Below are positions 24,121-36,442 of a stretch of 64,000 nucleotides of DNA, piece after piece. The position numbers and the translations under genes are program-made. Below the pieces are notes generated by a model, which saw nothing but the letters and a program-made list of their open reading frames with translations, was not told the origin of the DNA and searched no databases. Origin of the DNA: Cercis canadensis (lineage: Eukaryota; Streptophyta; Magnoliopsida; Fabales; Fabaceae); assembly GCA_003255065.1 (NCBI GenBank), contig QAOA01004753.1:331321-395320 (forward strand), read 5' to 3'. Position 1 is the stretch's first letter, and each line of letters starts with the position of its first letter.

Positions 24121-27090
24121 GACAAGTATAATTGGAATATATTTGCAAATAATGTTTGAAATTGCAATGCATATTGCATCGTAATAATGGTGGATTTTAA
24201 TATTTTACAGAAGTGATTATTTTATACCATTTTATGATAACACTACAAAAAATTTATCACAATGATAGTGTACTTACCTTAGATAGTGTTTCAAAACGGA
24301 AATACTGGTAGGTAAAATTATAAAATGATAGTAACTTAAATCATTAACTATAATAAATTATATGACTATCCATTTTATGTATCATCTAATTTTGGAGAAA
24401 AACTGAAATTTATTTACACTTAAATATATTTTTTATACTTTTTGTTATAATTTTAAGTTTGAACATGAAATCAGCAATCTTTGAAGAAGACTTCAGTACC
24501 ATTTAGTCACAAGTTGAAAGTTATTTTTGGTTAAATCTTTTACTTCAACCATTACACAATAGCAATGATTGTCAGACGTAAAGAAAGACAAAAAATACAT
24601 ATTCTGCCTCAAAATTTCCCTTCACATGCATTGGATACGTATGTAGATAGTAATACCTTCAATATAAATTGTGCTTCCTGTAATTCGTAACTGGGAAGAA
24701 ATACAACTTCAACCTGTCGAAATATAAATGGTGGAACAAAAAAATGTTGTTAAATTATCGTTAGAGATATTTTAAAGACCCAATCATACGTTTAGCAGAA
24801 GAACAAGAATAAATTAGAATCTCAAATTACTTTAAAAAAATCACTAAGTGTGATATTGCTGCTTTCTGATGGATTTTGAATAGAGGCCCAAATCTGCACA
24901 AAAACGCAGAAATATTTCAAAAAAAAAAAAAGATAGAAGATTGGATTTTACAACTCTTCATACCAAAACAAGTGGAAGGGATAGATAACAGATTACCTTC
25001 TCAATATCTCTTCTCAGAATAGCTTCCAATTTTTTTTCGGGTGACTGTGTAAGCAAAATGGAGTTCAAACATTTTTCGAATGGCAGTTGTAATGCCATGT
25101 TAGACATTAGAATAAAACACATACCCTTGTTTTGTCACGCACAACAAACATCAACGTTATTTTACGTGGTTTATTACAAAATCGTTTCATGACCTAAAAC
25201 ATATTAAAGAAACGTGTTAAAGAAAAGGCTTATATATAGTGAGAAATTTGCTCTACAGTTACTTTTAGAAATTACTTTTCCTGCCAAAATGTACATATAC
25301 CTGCTGAAATACAGCTCTCAAAAGAGGCCTACTTCCAGCCTGTTCACGGCCAATGTCATGACACCACCTAGACAAAGAAAAAAAACAAAATCTAGTAAGA
25401 CTGCGAAGTACAACTTTCATATAAAGAAATTTAACAAATTTGTAGCAATACCTTATAATTTATACTACAGCATATCCAAGTTAATTTTCTTTTTAAGAAA
25501 AGAAACTCTTACATATTTACTAAAACTACATCTGCTATAGCCAGAGCAAAAAGAGCACTCCGCTTTTCAAATGCAGTATCATCCTGAAAAGTAAAGAAAG
25601 CCATGCATGGAGAAGTGAGTATTTTATATATAGAGATTATTGCACATATTCATTCCGATTTTTTACTCAATGGTAATTTTGTCCCTAAACTTAGTCTATT
25701 TATATATCTTTCTTCTTGTTACATGACCACAAGAAAATGGAGATAGAGAGAAGCGCTAACTTAACAAAACCCTTAATGTTATCATCTTTCAACTCGAGAA
25801 AGAATATGTCTATCTTCTTTATTTGTGTATGTCAATTTTATGAGAAAGATAAAGTCAATCATGGCAATAAAATCAATTACCGTGTTATGGTATAAATTTA
25901 GAAGCATAATTAATTTATGGCAAATACAAGCATCAAACCTCTCCTCTTTCACTTCCATCTGTACCCTCTATATCCATCACAAGAGTTAGAGGTTCTATGT
26001 CAGGGCATCTTGCCAACCAAATCCCTTGAGTTGTTTGAGACCTAAAAACAATCCAATACTCGTCATATAACTTGTTAAAAGCAATGAGATACACACTTGA
26101 AATTCAGAATTACATACCTTCCTTCAGAATCGTCCATCTCCTTGAATTTTGTATGAAACAAATGATTGAGTAATGTGCTTTTCCCTGTAGAAACCAGGTA
26201 ATAGGAAAAACGGCACTCTTAGATGTCAAGGCTAAATTAAGAGTAGTAGGAATATTTATCCATGTACTTTTATTTCATTCAACTTTGTGGACAATAAGGT
26301 TATTGAATGAAGAACAATGCATACCACTACTTTGTGGACCCATTATAGCCACTACAGCATATGAACGACCACATTCGTAGAGATTTACTTTCCCAGCAAA
26401 ATCTTCCAATCTCATGTCCTCGAAGTTGCCATTTCCATCGATTAGTTGAAAAGCAAGATCATCATCACTCTTGACTAGATGAGTGTATTTTATATTAGTG
26501 TCTTATTGACAAGTAGTGCTACGTTGCAAAACATCAGAAGCGAAATAAATTAAAATCTTTATAGAAAGAAATTATGATTTATTTTTCATGGTTTTTCCAA
26601 TTCAAATAATAGATAATCCCTGTAGTAAACTAGAATAATTAGGACAAGAGTACATTTACTAATCAAAACCAAACATTAACAATTATAGAAGTCATGACCA
26701 GCCCCCTAGAAACATGCCAAGTAAATTTAGCATTACAGAGTGAAACATCTACTACGCCACATCCTCAAATAAAATTATCAAAACCCTGCATTCTTGTACT
26801 AAGCCTCCCGAAGGCTCGGAAGACTGGAGAAACTCCCACTCTTTTGATCTAGAATCTCAAAAGCCCCTTACTAAAAAACCATCCGCAATCTCCAATTGAG
26901 TCTCTAAGTTAAAAACCATGCCAAAAAGAATTACATTATTACCTTTTCTCGGCTTTGCCGAAGCTTTCCTGTATAAACTTCTGAAATCTGCAAGATCAAA
27001 ATATATTTTGATAATCAAGCAGAACAATAAATTTTGAACAACAGACAATGCTGAAAGTAAATAGATGGGAAATCTCAGAGGCCTACTCAT
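17339..27090 (-). CDS. RHD3/Sey1-family dynamin-like GTPase with a CaaX tail, block A copy
   Basis: This is a member of the ROOT HAIR DEFECTIVE 3/atlastin family, GTPases that fuse ER membranes. My 22-exon model (high to low): 27087-27090, 26943-26987, 26325-26474, 26118-26184, 25939-26041, 25513-25583, 25301-25367, 25125-25193, 24997-25044, 24831-24893, 24657-24713, 23924-24082, 23373-23444, 23189-23283, 22361-22439, 21442-21607, 20789-20916, 19726-19988, 19331-19412, 18935-19072, 18653-18760 and 17339-17389. All have GT-AG borders and matching phases, about 694 residues. GTPase motifs are intact: GPQSSGKST, DIEGTD and FVVRDKT. No exon for the usual C-terminal membrane hairpin is present. 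Exon 22 encodes [16 protein letters not shown]-stop, a basic cluster plus a CaaX box. Exon 21 appears twice (again at 18237-18344) across an N, probably an assembly error. The start exon (ATGA) is the least certain part. Confidence 0.8.
17583..17719. repeat. N-joined direct repeat (2 x 68 bp), probable assembly overlap
   Basis: 17,583-17,650 and 17,652-17,719 are nearly identical (one difference) and are separated by a single N at 17,651. The sequence occurs once in block B (near 47,891). Confidence 0.85.
18089..18920. repeat. N-joined direct repeat (2 x about 415 bp) doubling exon 21
   Basis: 18,089-18,503 and 18,505-18,920 are near-identical and separated by a single N at 18,504. Each contains a full copy of exon 21 with its splice sites, differing at a few bases (CKQ/ADDAV versus SKQ/AEDAV). 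Block B has one copy. Confidence 0.85.
19476..19695. mobile_element. foldback MITE, 220 bp, in intron 18 of the block A RHD3-like gene
   Basis: The left end TGAGTAAAATATCTTTTT and the reverse complement of the right end TGAGTTAAATACCTTTTT pair, and similarity extends about 60 bp inward (TTCTCAAATGTCA and TTTCAAATGTCAC). ATTTAAA flanks both sides. Block B lacks it at the equivalent intron position (near 49,748), so it inserted after the duplication or was lost from B. Confidence 0.75.
24089..24119. repeat. (AAT)n microsatellite
   Basis: About ten AAT units lie just upstream of exon 12 on the minus strand. The block B equivalent (54,679-54,696) has fewer units. Confidence 0.9.
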
Positions 27091-29480
27091 TCTTGAGAAT
27101 TGAGTTTGCTCTTTAGCTTCAGAAGAGAAAGAAGAAATCAGATATTAAGGGACTAGGACGGAAAGAAGATGGAAGTGCAGGGCTTTCTATTGTCAATGAG
27201 GGAAAGGAAGAAGAGAGAATCTATATATATAGATGAGAGTTGAGAGAGTAACAATACTTATCTGAACAAACACTTTAACTGGGACAGAGAGTAGAACAAA
27301 ATTCCTGTCTAGGCCCTCAAGCAATGCCATATTCTTTCTTTTTTCTTTTTGGCCAGAAAGCAAAGCCATATTCAGATGCACTTCGTAGAAATTAAGGTAA
27401 CCGTTTGCCATACCCATATTAAGTTCTTAGTTGGTGCCTCTGTGTTTGCTACGCACGCTGGCACCTACTCAATCAAATAATTCGAGTTAAAACTTAGTTT
27501 AGACTTATTTACTTGTGTTTTTGGCCAAGGACTTATTTATGTTGTTAGTTAATAGTTTTTTTTCCTGATAGTTTATTAAATTTCAAAGACATAATGTTAT
27601 AACGATTTTTTACACATAATATATATATTGACTTATTTTCTTTTTTTTGATATTTAGGATCACTAAGTGATTGACTTATTTTATTTTTTGATATTTAGGA
27701 TCACTAAGTGCTAAAATACATTATTTGAATTGCTTTTTTTATTCCAAACTTTTTTGCTATAGGCAGAGTTGGTTAGAATATTATAAATGTTGAGGAATAT
27801 AAAATCATTCTTGAAGTGGTTCATGCGTTTACTTGTGGGAGTTAGATAAAGATAAACTTTTAAATTGAATTGATTCTTAACATAATATTATACTTTGACG
27901 AAGCAGTCAAAAAATCAAATCATTTCACCTCCATTTTCTCAATTATTACGTAGCACGACACCCCTAAGCAATGGTCAGTTAGAAAGAGACAGACACTTAT
28001 CCTGCTACTACAGTCATTCTCAAACATATTTTTCCGTTTTTACTGGCCATTGGGAAAGGCACGGGAGCTACTCTTCCAACAAGTTTTGACCAGAAGACTA
28101 TTTCCAAATTGCAATTGCTCTTGCAAAGAAATATGATATGCTAGCCGTGCTACAAATTGCAGGTATATGCTCTCCTTAACTAATACTCTCAAAATCATTT
28201 ACATTAATACAATGTCTAACGAATTTAAGGGAATATAATTTATTTATTGATCAAAAGAAACATCAACAAATGTCACCTCATCGGTAATAATGAATTCTAA
28301 AAGAATAGCTGTGCTTGGAGCAGCTCCATATTTTAATATTTATGTAACAAATTTATAGTTATTTCATATGCATGAGTGATAAAATATATATTATACCTTT
28401 CATTTTAGGAATTCATCCAAATGGAAAATCATACGTCTCCAAAGACATATTGCATCCAATTAGACATAAAGTAAACATAATTTGAGAAATATTCAACTTT
28501 TCAGCATTGAACTATGTTTTAAAGCGATGGGGTAATTAACCCTCAAGGATATTAACAATGCAAGGTTTAATTGTAAAAAGAAAGATACTATATTCCCTCT
28601 TCCTCCATTTACTACAACTCATACTATAGCCTCTTGAAGTAAGTTAATTGTAAAAAGAAAGGTACTATATTCCCTCTTTCCTTTTTATCAATTTAATGTG
28701 TATAAGTTTCTTTTTGTTATTTGTTCAGCTAAGTATCAATCATCCAACCCTATATGTTAAGGAAGCAGCTGAGATCTAAGGCAGTTGCAGTGCATGAAAG
28801 ATACAAGAAAATATACTGTGGAAGTGCTGTATAATGTAACACATTGATTTTTTTTTTTTTATTTTGATATAAGGAAATTTAGGGTAAAATGAAGCTATTC
28901 CATTTTAAGGCTAAGATATGCCACGGATCTCAACATGTAACACTTTTATTTGTTGTAATGTTAATGAAGACATACTGAAAATTTAATTATGAAATTTCAA
29001 ATCTTGAGGCAGATATATAATGCCAACTATAACACTTTAAACCCCATACTGCAATATTTTCCGGTCATGACAAAGTGTGCTCCAAGTAACCCGACAAATT
29101 CTCCTCTCATTCTCATTTTGTAACCAAATTTGGGTCACAAGATTTGTGAGACTTTGGTATAAACCATCAAGAAGTTTGAAGCAAGCAATCATTATCTATA
29201 CAAGTAGATAAAGGTGATATCCCTCTTTGGCATCCAACTTTTCTTTACCTAAAAACCCATTCTTGTAAATTATTCACAAATATTGGCCTTTTTATTATAG
29301 TCACTGGATAACATGCACATTTACCAAATGTTTTAAGGCCAAGAGGTTACCTTAAAACTTATAAGTTTTGTATTCAAACAAAAAATTGTAGCTAAAACAT
29401 ATAGAGAAAGACAACACGAACATTTATTTGCCTGCAAACCTAGGCCTACATGGGCTTTGATAAAAAAAGATTGGACCTTC
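27091..29480. other. upstream region of the block A RHD3-like gene
   Basis: This is shared with block B (57,671 to about 59,930). An (A/T)-rich 5' region and a probable non-coding first exon (27,193-27,417) can be seen but no second gene. A TRIM remnant lies near 27,857-27,960. About 290 bp (27,965-28,257) are absent from block B and contain an exon-like piece ending in a donor site at 28,161/28,162. Confidence 0.5.
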
Positions 29481-29823
29481 ATGATGCGATTTCCTAGAGA
29501 CTTAGGATAATCTAATCAGCTTAACACCATGTAAGACCAAGGATCCCAAATAGATTAGCAAGAACTCAAACAAACAAGATAAAGATGAGTTGAATTAAGG
29601 TGAAGACCCTTGAAATCAAGGGATGGGCAACTCAGCTTACAAGCTAAACCTCCCAAATACTATGAGATTCAAGAACCAACGTGTTCAATAATGTAGAATG
29701 AAGGAATCGCCACACTCCAGATTCAAAGAAATGAAAGGGAGTGATAAGATTCAAGTCCCCAAGCTAGATTCAACCTAGCTTGTTCAAAGCTTTCCATAGA
29801 GAGAAAAGAGAAGATAAACACAC
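29481..29823 (-). repeat. LTR-like remnant at the right edge of block A
   Basis: The stretch from TGTAAGACCAAGGATCCC to GAGAAAAGAGAAGATAAAC matches block B at about 59,950-60,074 and 61,739-61,879, where it continues towards a gypsy polyprotein tail on the minus strand. I infer a decayed gypsy LTR. Similarity between the blocks ends here. Confidence 0.4.
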
Positions 29824-31245
29824 GAGATTTGAGTCACATATTATAATAACTGTTTTGGCATTATATGATTCGAAGGTGATGGTAAAATTTCATATGTCTA
29901 TGTTGTTTTTTCATTTCTTTTACCACTGAAATTTCGTTGTAGAGATTAGAGCACATATTAGCATCACTAGGAACTTGTCTGCATGTTATGTTTAATTGCT
30001 ACCAAACTGGTGCATAACAGTTCTAGTATGTCCAAATTAGGGAAGGGAACTAAAAAATACTCACATGTTCAACATCACGGGATACAGGGATTTGCCTTTG
30101 CAATTGCATTTGCGAGTCCTCGTGTGGTGCATTGACCATCCTGGTAATTTTTTATGTTGTTGATGAGTAATGTTATGTGTACAATCCTTGAATTTACAAC
30201 AATTCACAAACTGCACGATTAGTAAAACTTGAGCTCTGGTAGTCACACTTAGGTTTGTGAGAAATGACAAATCAAAAAAATACAAACTTAGTCTGCACAA
30301 CTATATTAACAGGATTGTGAGGAGTTAGCACCAACCAAAGGCAACGCAAGTTAAGAACACACATATATCATAATTGAGTTCATACGCCCTTTCCATTCTA
30401 TCTTTTTTCTTTTACTAGAAGCCAGACTAAATTGTGGTATAATCATTTATAAGTGTTTTTGTTGATGAACTACTTCATCAAGGGTCTGCCACCATTTAAA
30501 TCCCTTTATCAGTTCACATTGTCCTCTTCATAATCCATTAATCCTAGCCAAAATAAGTTTATTTAATTTTTAATTTCAATCATATTAAAGGAACTAGGCT
30601 AAGGAATAAAATATATGTAATAACCAAACTTTCCATTACAAGATATGAAGCAAGGAAAACTCACAAACCGCTTAAGCTTTACCACAGGTGAGCAAAGCAT
30701 GCAGGGCCCTGTGCAATGCGTCCAGCAGAGACCCACCCCCAAGAGGTTAGAACAGTGAAAAAGATAGATATCATTAGTATCCCCTTCACATGATTACCAG
30801 GCATAACATCACAAATACATGTCTTAGAAACCACAGGTGCCGCCATTCATAATTGCGAGAGCTTTAACACAAACTATATTCAAATGAAAAATATAGCATA
30901 TAAAGGTGTAGGCAATAACATATAACAGGATATTAGGAATCCATAAGCAAGAATTGGGAAATGGAAGATGACGATGCTTGAGTTGGAGGTTGGATGCAAT
31001 CTCAGAGATCAGGGAGGTCTTGAAGGTCGGGTGGAATCAAACTAATTTGCACAAGTAGAAAGAAAAAAAAAAAGGACCGGACTCTTGTTTTTGAGCTCCA
31101 AATATTAAGATAGGTTAGTCCGAGCTAAAAATTGGCCATTAATGGTATAAGAGTTAAAAGTCTTGTATCTATAACAGATGGTTTATTTATAGGGGTTCTT
31201 AGGAAAACCGAGTGATGTGCTTGCAAGTTCAGTTTGGGCCTTTGG
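29824..31245. other. intergenic, no gene supported
   Basis: Non-coding AT-rich sequence. Short reading frames exist on both strands but none has a recognisable domain or splice-supported structure. Confidence 0.5.
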
Positions 31246-31842
31246 TAAAATGGGCTTTTTGGCTTGATGGGCTGACAATAAGGCCTCTACACTTGACAAA
31301 AAGAATTGGTTCTCTCTCTCTCTCTGGTGTTTATGTTTGAATAATTTTTTTGGGTCTCTATTCATCTGGAAAATAAAAAAAAAAAAAAAGGCAAGTTGTG
31401 ACAAAGATATACTATATGTGTTGTGTGTAGTGCAACAGAAATGGAAATGCAAATTTAACAGAGAGAGAACGAAAAAAAAAAGTGGAATTGAATTGGTACC
31501 TGAACTGGATGTTTATGTGAGTGTTATTGTTTGGTTCACTCTGTGTTNTAAAATGGGCTTTTTGGTTTGATGGGCTGACAATAAAGCCTCTACACTTGAC
31601 AAAAAGAATTGGTTCTCTCTCTCTCTCTGGTGTTTATGTTTGAATAATTTTTTTGGGTCTCTATTCATCTGGGAAAAAAAAAAAAAAGGCAAGTTGTGAC
31701 AAAGATATACTATATGTGTTGTGTGTAGTGCAACAGAAATGGAAATGCAAATTTAACAGAGAGAGAACGAAAAAAAAGTGGAATTGAATTGGTACCTGAA
31801 CTGGATGTTTATGTGAGTGTTATTGTTTGGTTCACTCTGTGT
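31246..31842. repeat. N-joined direct repeat (2 x about 300 bp), probable assembly overlap
   Basis: 31,246-31,547 and 31,549 to about 31,842 are near-identical, including a (CT)n run and poly-A tracts that differ slightly in length. They are separated by a single N at 31,548. Confidence 0.85.
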
Positions 31843-32129
31843 TCTCCAAAAATTGATTCTCTGTATATGCTCTCAGTGTTTTCACTCCTTTTTATAGCCA
31901 AAAAAATGGTGCAAGTTGCACTGGTTGTGTCCTGATTCAAATTTCCTACTTTTTGCAAATTGTACTGGCAAGCACAACGAAGGCAGGGTAGTGCCAAACT
32001 GCATTGCCGAAAGCTTCCTTGTTGCAGACGATTACTTATTGCCCTCTTTTTTGTTTATTTTCTTATTTTTATTGTATTTTTATATTTTTTGATTTTTTAA
32101 TTATTCTTTATTTTTTGCCGAAAGAACCA

Positions 32130-33500
32130 ATAGCACAATAATGAATTTGTGAATGCAACAACTGAAGAAATTAGGGATGGTTTAATTTTGAGTGTTGACA
32201 GTACAATAGAATCTTGAATTTTAGATTCTAGTTCATCTTTTCATGCTACCTCACATAGAGAGTGTTTGAGAAATTATGTATCTAGTAATTTTGGGAAAGT
32301 TTATCTTGCTAATGATGAGTCTCTGAATATTATGGGGAAAGGTGAAGATCATATAACAACAGCTAATGGGACTTTGTGGAAATTAAAAAATGTTTGGCAT
32401 GTTCCTAGATAAGAATTTAATTTCTATAAGACAACTTGATGATGATGGACATTCAACAACTTTTGTTGGTGGTTCATGGAAAACCACCAAAGGTATGGTT
32501 GTAGCATGTGGGAACAAGTCTGACATTCTTTATATGACTTCAAGCACAAAAGACACTATGACCATGGTTGATTCTAAAATTGATTCAACTACCTGGCATT
32601 AGAGACTTAGGCATATGAATGAAAAAGGGATGAAGATAATGGCATCCAAGGGAAAATTGTTTGGTTTGAAGTCTTTAGATGTCAACATTTATGAGGATTG
32701 TATCTTTAGCAAACAGAAAAGGGTCAGTTTCTCCAAGGTTGGAAGGATGCCTAAGAAAAAAAAAAAAAAAGCCAGAGCTTGTTCATACATATGTATGGGG
32801 TCCCTTTCTTATATCAACTCTTGGTAGCTCACATTATTATGTCTCTTTAATTGATGATTCCACTCGTAAGGTATGAATTTATTTTTAAAAATAATTGATA
32901 CTTGTAAAAGGTGGAAACTTCAGGTGGAGAATGAATCTAATGAAAAGATAAAATGTCTGAGGATTGATAATGGTGGTGAGTATAGCAATAAAGAGTTCAA
33001 AGATCTATGTGCAGTGAACCAAATTCAGATGGCAAAACTATTCCTAAAACACCACAATAAAATGGTGTTATTGAGCATATAAACAAAACTTTGAATGAGT
33101 GTGCTAGGAGCATAAGAATACATGCTGGGTCGAGAAAAACATTTTGTGCAGATGCAATTAATACAATAGCCTACTTGATAAATAGAGGATCGTCTATTCC
33201 TTTGGATATGAAACTACTTGAAGAAGTTTGGAGTAGTAAAGAGGTACCTCTTTCACATTTAAAACTTTTTGGCTGTGTTTCATATGTGCATGTTGATTTT
33301 GATGAAAAAGATAAACTTATGCAAAATCAAGAAAATATTTTTTCATTGGATATCGTTCTGATGATTTTGGCTATCGTTTCTAAAATGATGAAAATAGAAA
33401 AATTATTAGAAGTACCCCACCTGCACTCAATTACATTTGAACCCGGTACTTTTTCTATGAAGTACCAAGAGCGCAACCATTAACAAATCCTATTAGGGAC
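32130..33500 (+). mobile_element. Ty1/copia fragment, protease to integrase only
   Basis: Recognisable parts in order are a protease segment (ILDSSSSFHATSHRECL), a GAG-pre-integrase region (RLRHMNEKGMKIMASKG), an integrase core (SLIDDSTRKV, CLRIDNGGEYSNKEF, TIAYLINRGSSIPLDMK) and the post-integrase LKLFGCVSYVHV. No LTRs, gag or reverse transcriptase are seen. It is an old, broken fragment with several breaks. Confidence 0.8.
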
Positions 33501-33596
33501 ACAGATAACTTCTAAAGCCATCCAAGTCCAACAAGAAAATGTTAAATAAAGACAAAAAAAAACCTTTATAAAAAGAATTTGAGATAATTGAATAAA

Positions 33597-34009
33597 ATGC
33601 TTGAAAATTTTCAAACAATTGAATTTCTGTATAGGCATCATCTTTCCTTTTACCCATCAAGATCATATTCTCAAATAAAAAGGGGTTACATCTTAAAGAA
33701 CAATGCATTTTTCTATTACCAGAAAAAACACAAAAAAATTTCCTCAAATATGATATAGATGTAATTACTTATCAAACATCCCAAAGAGTGTCCTTCATGT
33801 GTNATGCTTGAAAATTTTCAAACAATTGAATTTCTATATAGGCATCATCTTTCCTTTTACCCATCAAGATCATATTCTCAAATAAAAAGGGGTTACATCT
33901 TAAAGAACAATGCATTTTTCTATTACCAGAAAAAACACAAAAAATTTTCCTCAAATATGATATAGATGTAATTACTTATCAAACATCCCAAAGAGTGTCC
34001 TTCATGTGT
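33597..34009. repeat. N-joined direct repeat (2 x 206 bp), probable assembly overlap
   Basis: 33,597-33,802 and 33,804-34,009 are almost identical, separated by a single N at 33,803. Confidence 0.85.
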
Positions 34010-36368
34010 GATCTTGATCCTGTTTACGAGACTTTCAGTCTACGATAGCTAGTTACAGATTAAGCTAGTTGTAAATTATTATGATGATTTGAGGATGTAA
34101 TTAATCTTCACTTTTTGTTTTTCGTTATATAGGTGCGTAATATACTAGGAAAGGCAAGGAGTGCCACAATGGGAATGAAACTCTTGATATCAGAAACTTT
34201 GATTCTTATAACCAAAGGAAGTGCCACTAGTCATTAGTAGAATTAATTTTCACTGTACCAGTTTCTTGTATGAGCAACAATTGTCCCTTGAGATTTGAAA
34301 CAAATTAGCATTTATGCATGAAATAAATTCCATATTAAAGTCAATTTTAGTTGTATGATTGGAGCTGATGTTGAAGTAGGCAATTATGATCAATGTGCTG
34401 CTCGAAGTAATTAACAAAATACGCATAATAAATATTAGAATTTTTTAATGGCTGACTTATATGAGGCAGGAAAAGCAAAACTATTCTCACGTGGTAATCA
34501 TTTAAGTTATTTTTGTTTAGTTTATTGGAGGCTACACTATAAGGGGTATGGTCTACCCCTCCCATAATCTCATCCCACCTAGTTTGCAGCACATGATGGT
34601 CATTATTTGAACAAAATATGACCTAAACTAAGAAGGTATACTTACTGAGTGATGAAGCTGAAAAGTAACAATTAATCTAAGATTCTAATTAAATCTCACA
34701 TCCTAATTGCCAAGGTACAACCTTCAAAATCTGATTCCTCTCTAGGATATAAACAGAGGACAGGGTTTTCTCCCATTTCCAAATTCCATCTTTTGAAATA
34801 GTAGGTGAAAGAAACTCTTTTGTCTAGTAATCACCAAAATTTAGAGGTGACATAGTAACGGAAGAGCAAGAGATGAGTAAATCTTTTGCATCAATCTTTC
34901 AAGAGGAAGCCAGAGAAAGATAGAGACAGAGAACAAGAACGGCGCTGTTTTAATGTTGTTGCTTTTCTTTTATATTTTTCTAAATAAAAATACTTACTAA
35001 TTGTCACTTAATTAGTTTGCTGGCAATTTATTTTGCCACGTAAGAAGTTAACGTGCTATATCAAATGTTCATGATAACATGTCAGCATTTCTATTAAAAA
35101 TTAAAATTCACAGTGGATTAATTTATTAGAAATCTTAATATTAGAGCACATTTTTGTTACACAATCTTTATGGGACTTATTTGTAAAAAAAAATTAAATC
35201 TTTCATGATCTAAATGATAATTTACTCTTTAATTAATTAAAGGGTCACTTGCCAAAAAAAGTATAATGTAAAAGTGATCAAGTGAATTTATTATATATAG
35301 CCAAATAATTAAGTATAAGAAAATAAAATAAAAAAAGTATTACAAGTCCTGGGTATCGGTACCTAGAAAAAAAATCAGCGTACTGGAATAAAAAAGCTAC
35401 AGATCCTAGCAAGACCCACCACCAACTCTTCCTACCCTTTGTAAGTGCTGAATACAATGCCATATCTTGTCTGTGAATTCTATATTTGGCAACACATTAG
35501 ATTCCACAAAAGATAGTAGCTCTCAGTTGAACCCTAGGTATGGTATCATTGGGTTCTGTAATGGGTTCCTATTGCTATCCTTGTATGGAGAAGAGCGTTT
35601 CCAATTATTGAACCCATCTATCAGATTCATATAAAAAAAATTTGATCACCATCAGAGGTACAAATACAAGGTTTAGTTATGATCATGTCAATGACAAATA
35701 CGAGGTTTATAATAATTCTCTCAAATAATATTTATGTTTTTGGCACTTAATATTCAGTTTACAGAAACAAAAATTGTGGAGAAGACTTGTCTTCTTCCAA
35801 GATCATAATTTTTTTTTGGCCAACTTCCAACATCATAATCACACATTCATTTGGTTTTTTTTTTTTCTTTTTTTCTTTTTTTTGTTGTGTGTGTGCTTGG
35901 GGTGGGGGAAGGGNNNNNNNNNNNNNNNNNNNNNNNNNNNNNNNNNNNNNNNNNGAGATAGAGAGAGAGGGAAGGGGAGGGTATAGAGGGGGAATGTGGA
36001 GCCTATAATTACGTACAATTAGCACTTCATATTCAAATACAATTTTAACTATACTCCATCACTGATTCATAGTATATGACGCAATCATGGAAGATTTCCA
36101 TGACATAGCATCTGTTAACCCTCATATATAAAGAAGCATAAGAAACTTTGGTCAACCTTATATCACCCTATTAATGCCCTTGCTAGTGTCTGACTGTGCC
36201 ACTAGATTATATAGACACTTGGACCAAAGGGATATAAGTCACTTTCATCCTTAAACCTCACCTATGCTCAGAATTTTCCTTAACAATGCCACCATATCCC
36301 ATCCCATCTAGTTTCTTGGCTAATAGATCCATCACATGCGCACATGGGCATTTTAGCTATATGACGTG
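34010..36368. other. intergenic, no gene supported; includes a 41-base gap
   Basis: AT-rich sequence without recognisable coding regions. N's run from 35,914 to 35,954, flanked by T/G-rich and GA-rich low-complexity sequence. Confidence 0.5.
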
Positions 36369-36393
36369 TATATATATATATATATATATATAT
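36369..36393. repeat. (TA)n microsatellite
   Basis: An uninterrupted TA run of about 25 bases. Confidence 0.9.
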
Positions 36394-36442
36394 CCAGTTG
36401 TGATATGTGTCCATGTGTAAGTATGGGTTAGATATAATAAAA

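Larger units (their letters stand above)
11087..29823. repeat. segmental duplication block A
   Basis: Collinear with 46,153-61,879. It contains the peptide gene and an RHD3-like gene in convergent orientation. Block A-specific insertions are the copia element, the MITE at 19,476 and about 290 bp near 27,965. The shared core is about 14 kb. Confidence 0.9.

Noticed and set aside
25214-25540. 108-residue frame, identical to that at 55,793-56,119
   Set aside because: It lies antisense across exons 6 and 7 and their intron of the RHD3-like gene; identity reflects the duplication, not protein conservation.
27193-27417. 74-residue minus-strand frame (MGMANGYLNF...) as the true N-terminus of the RHD3-like protein
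   Set aside because: It has no family similarity and cannot be joined in phase to exon 2; more likely a non-coding first exon. The ATGA exon at 27,087-27,090 fits in all three copies.
31183-31452. 89-residue minus-strand frame
   Set aside because: It is low-complexity, contains poly-F from an A run, and overlaps an N-joined repeat.
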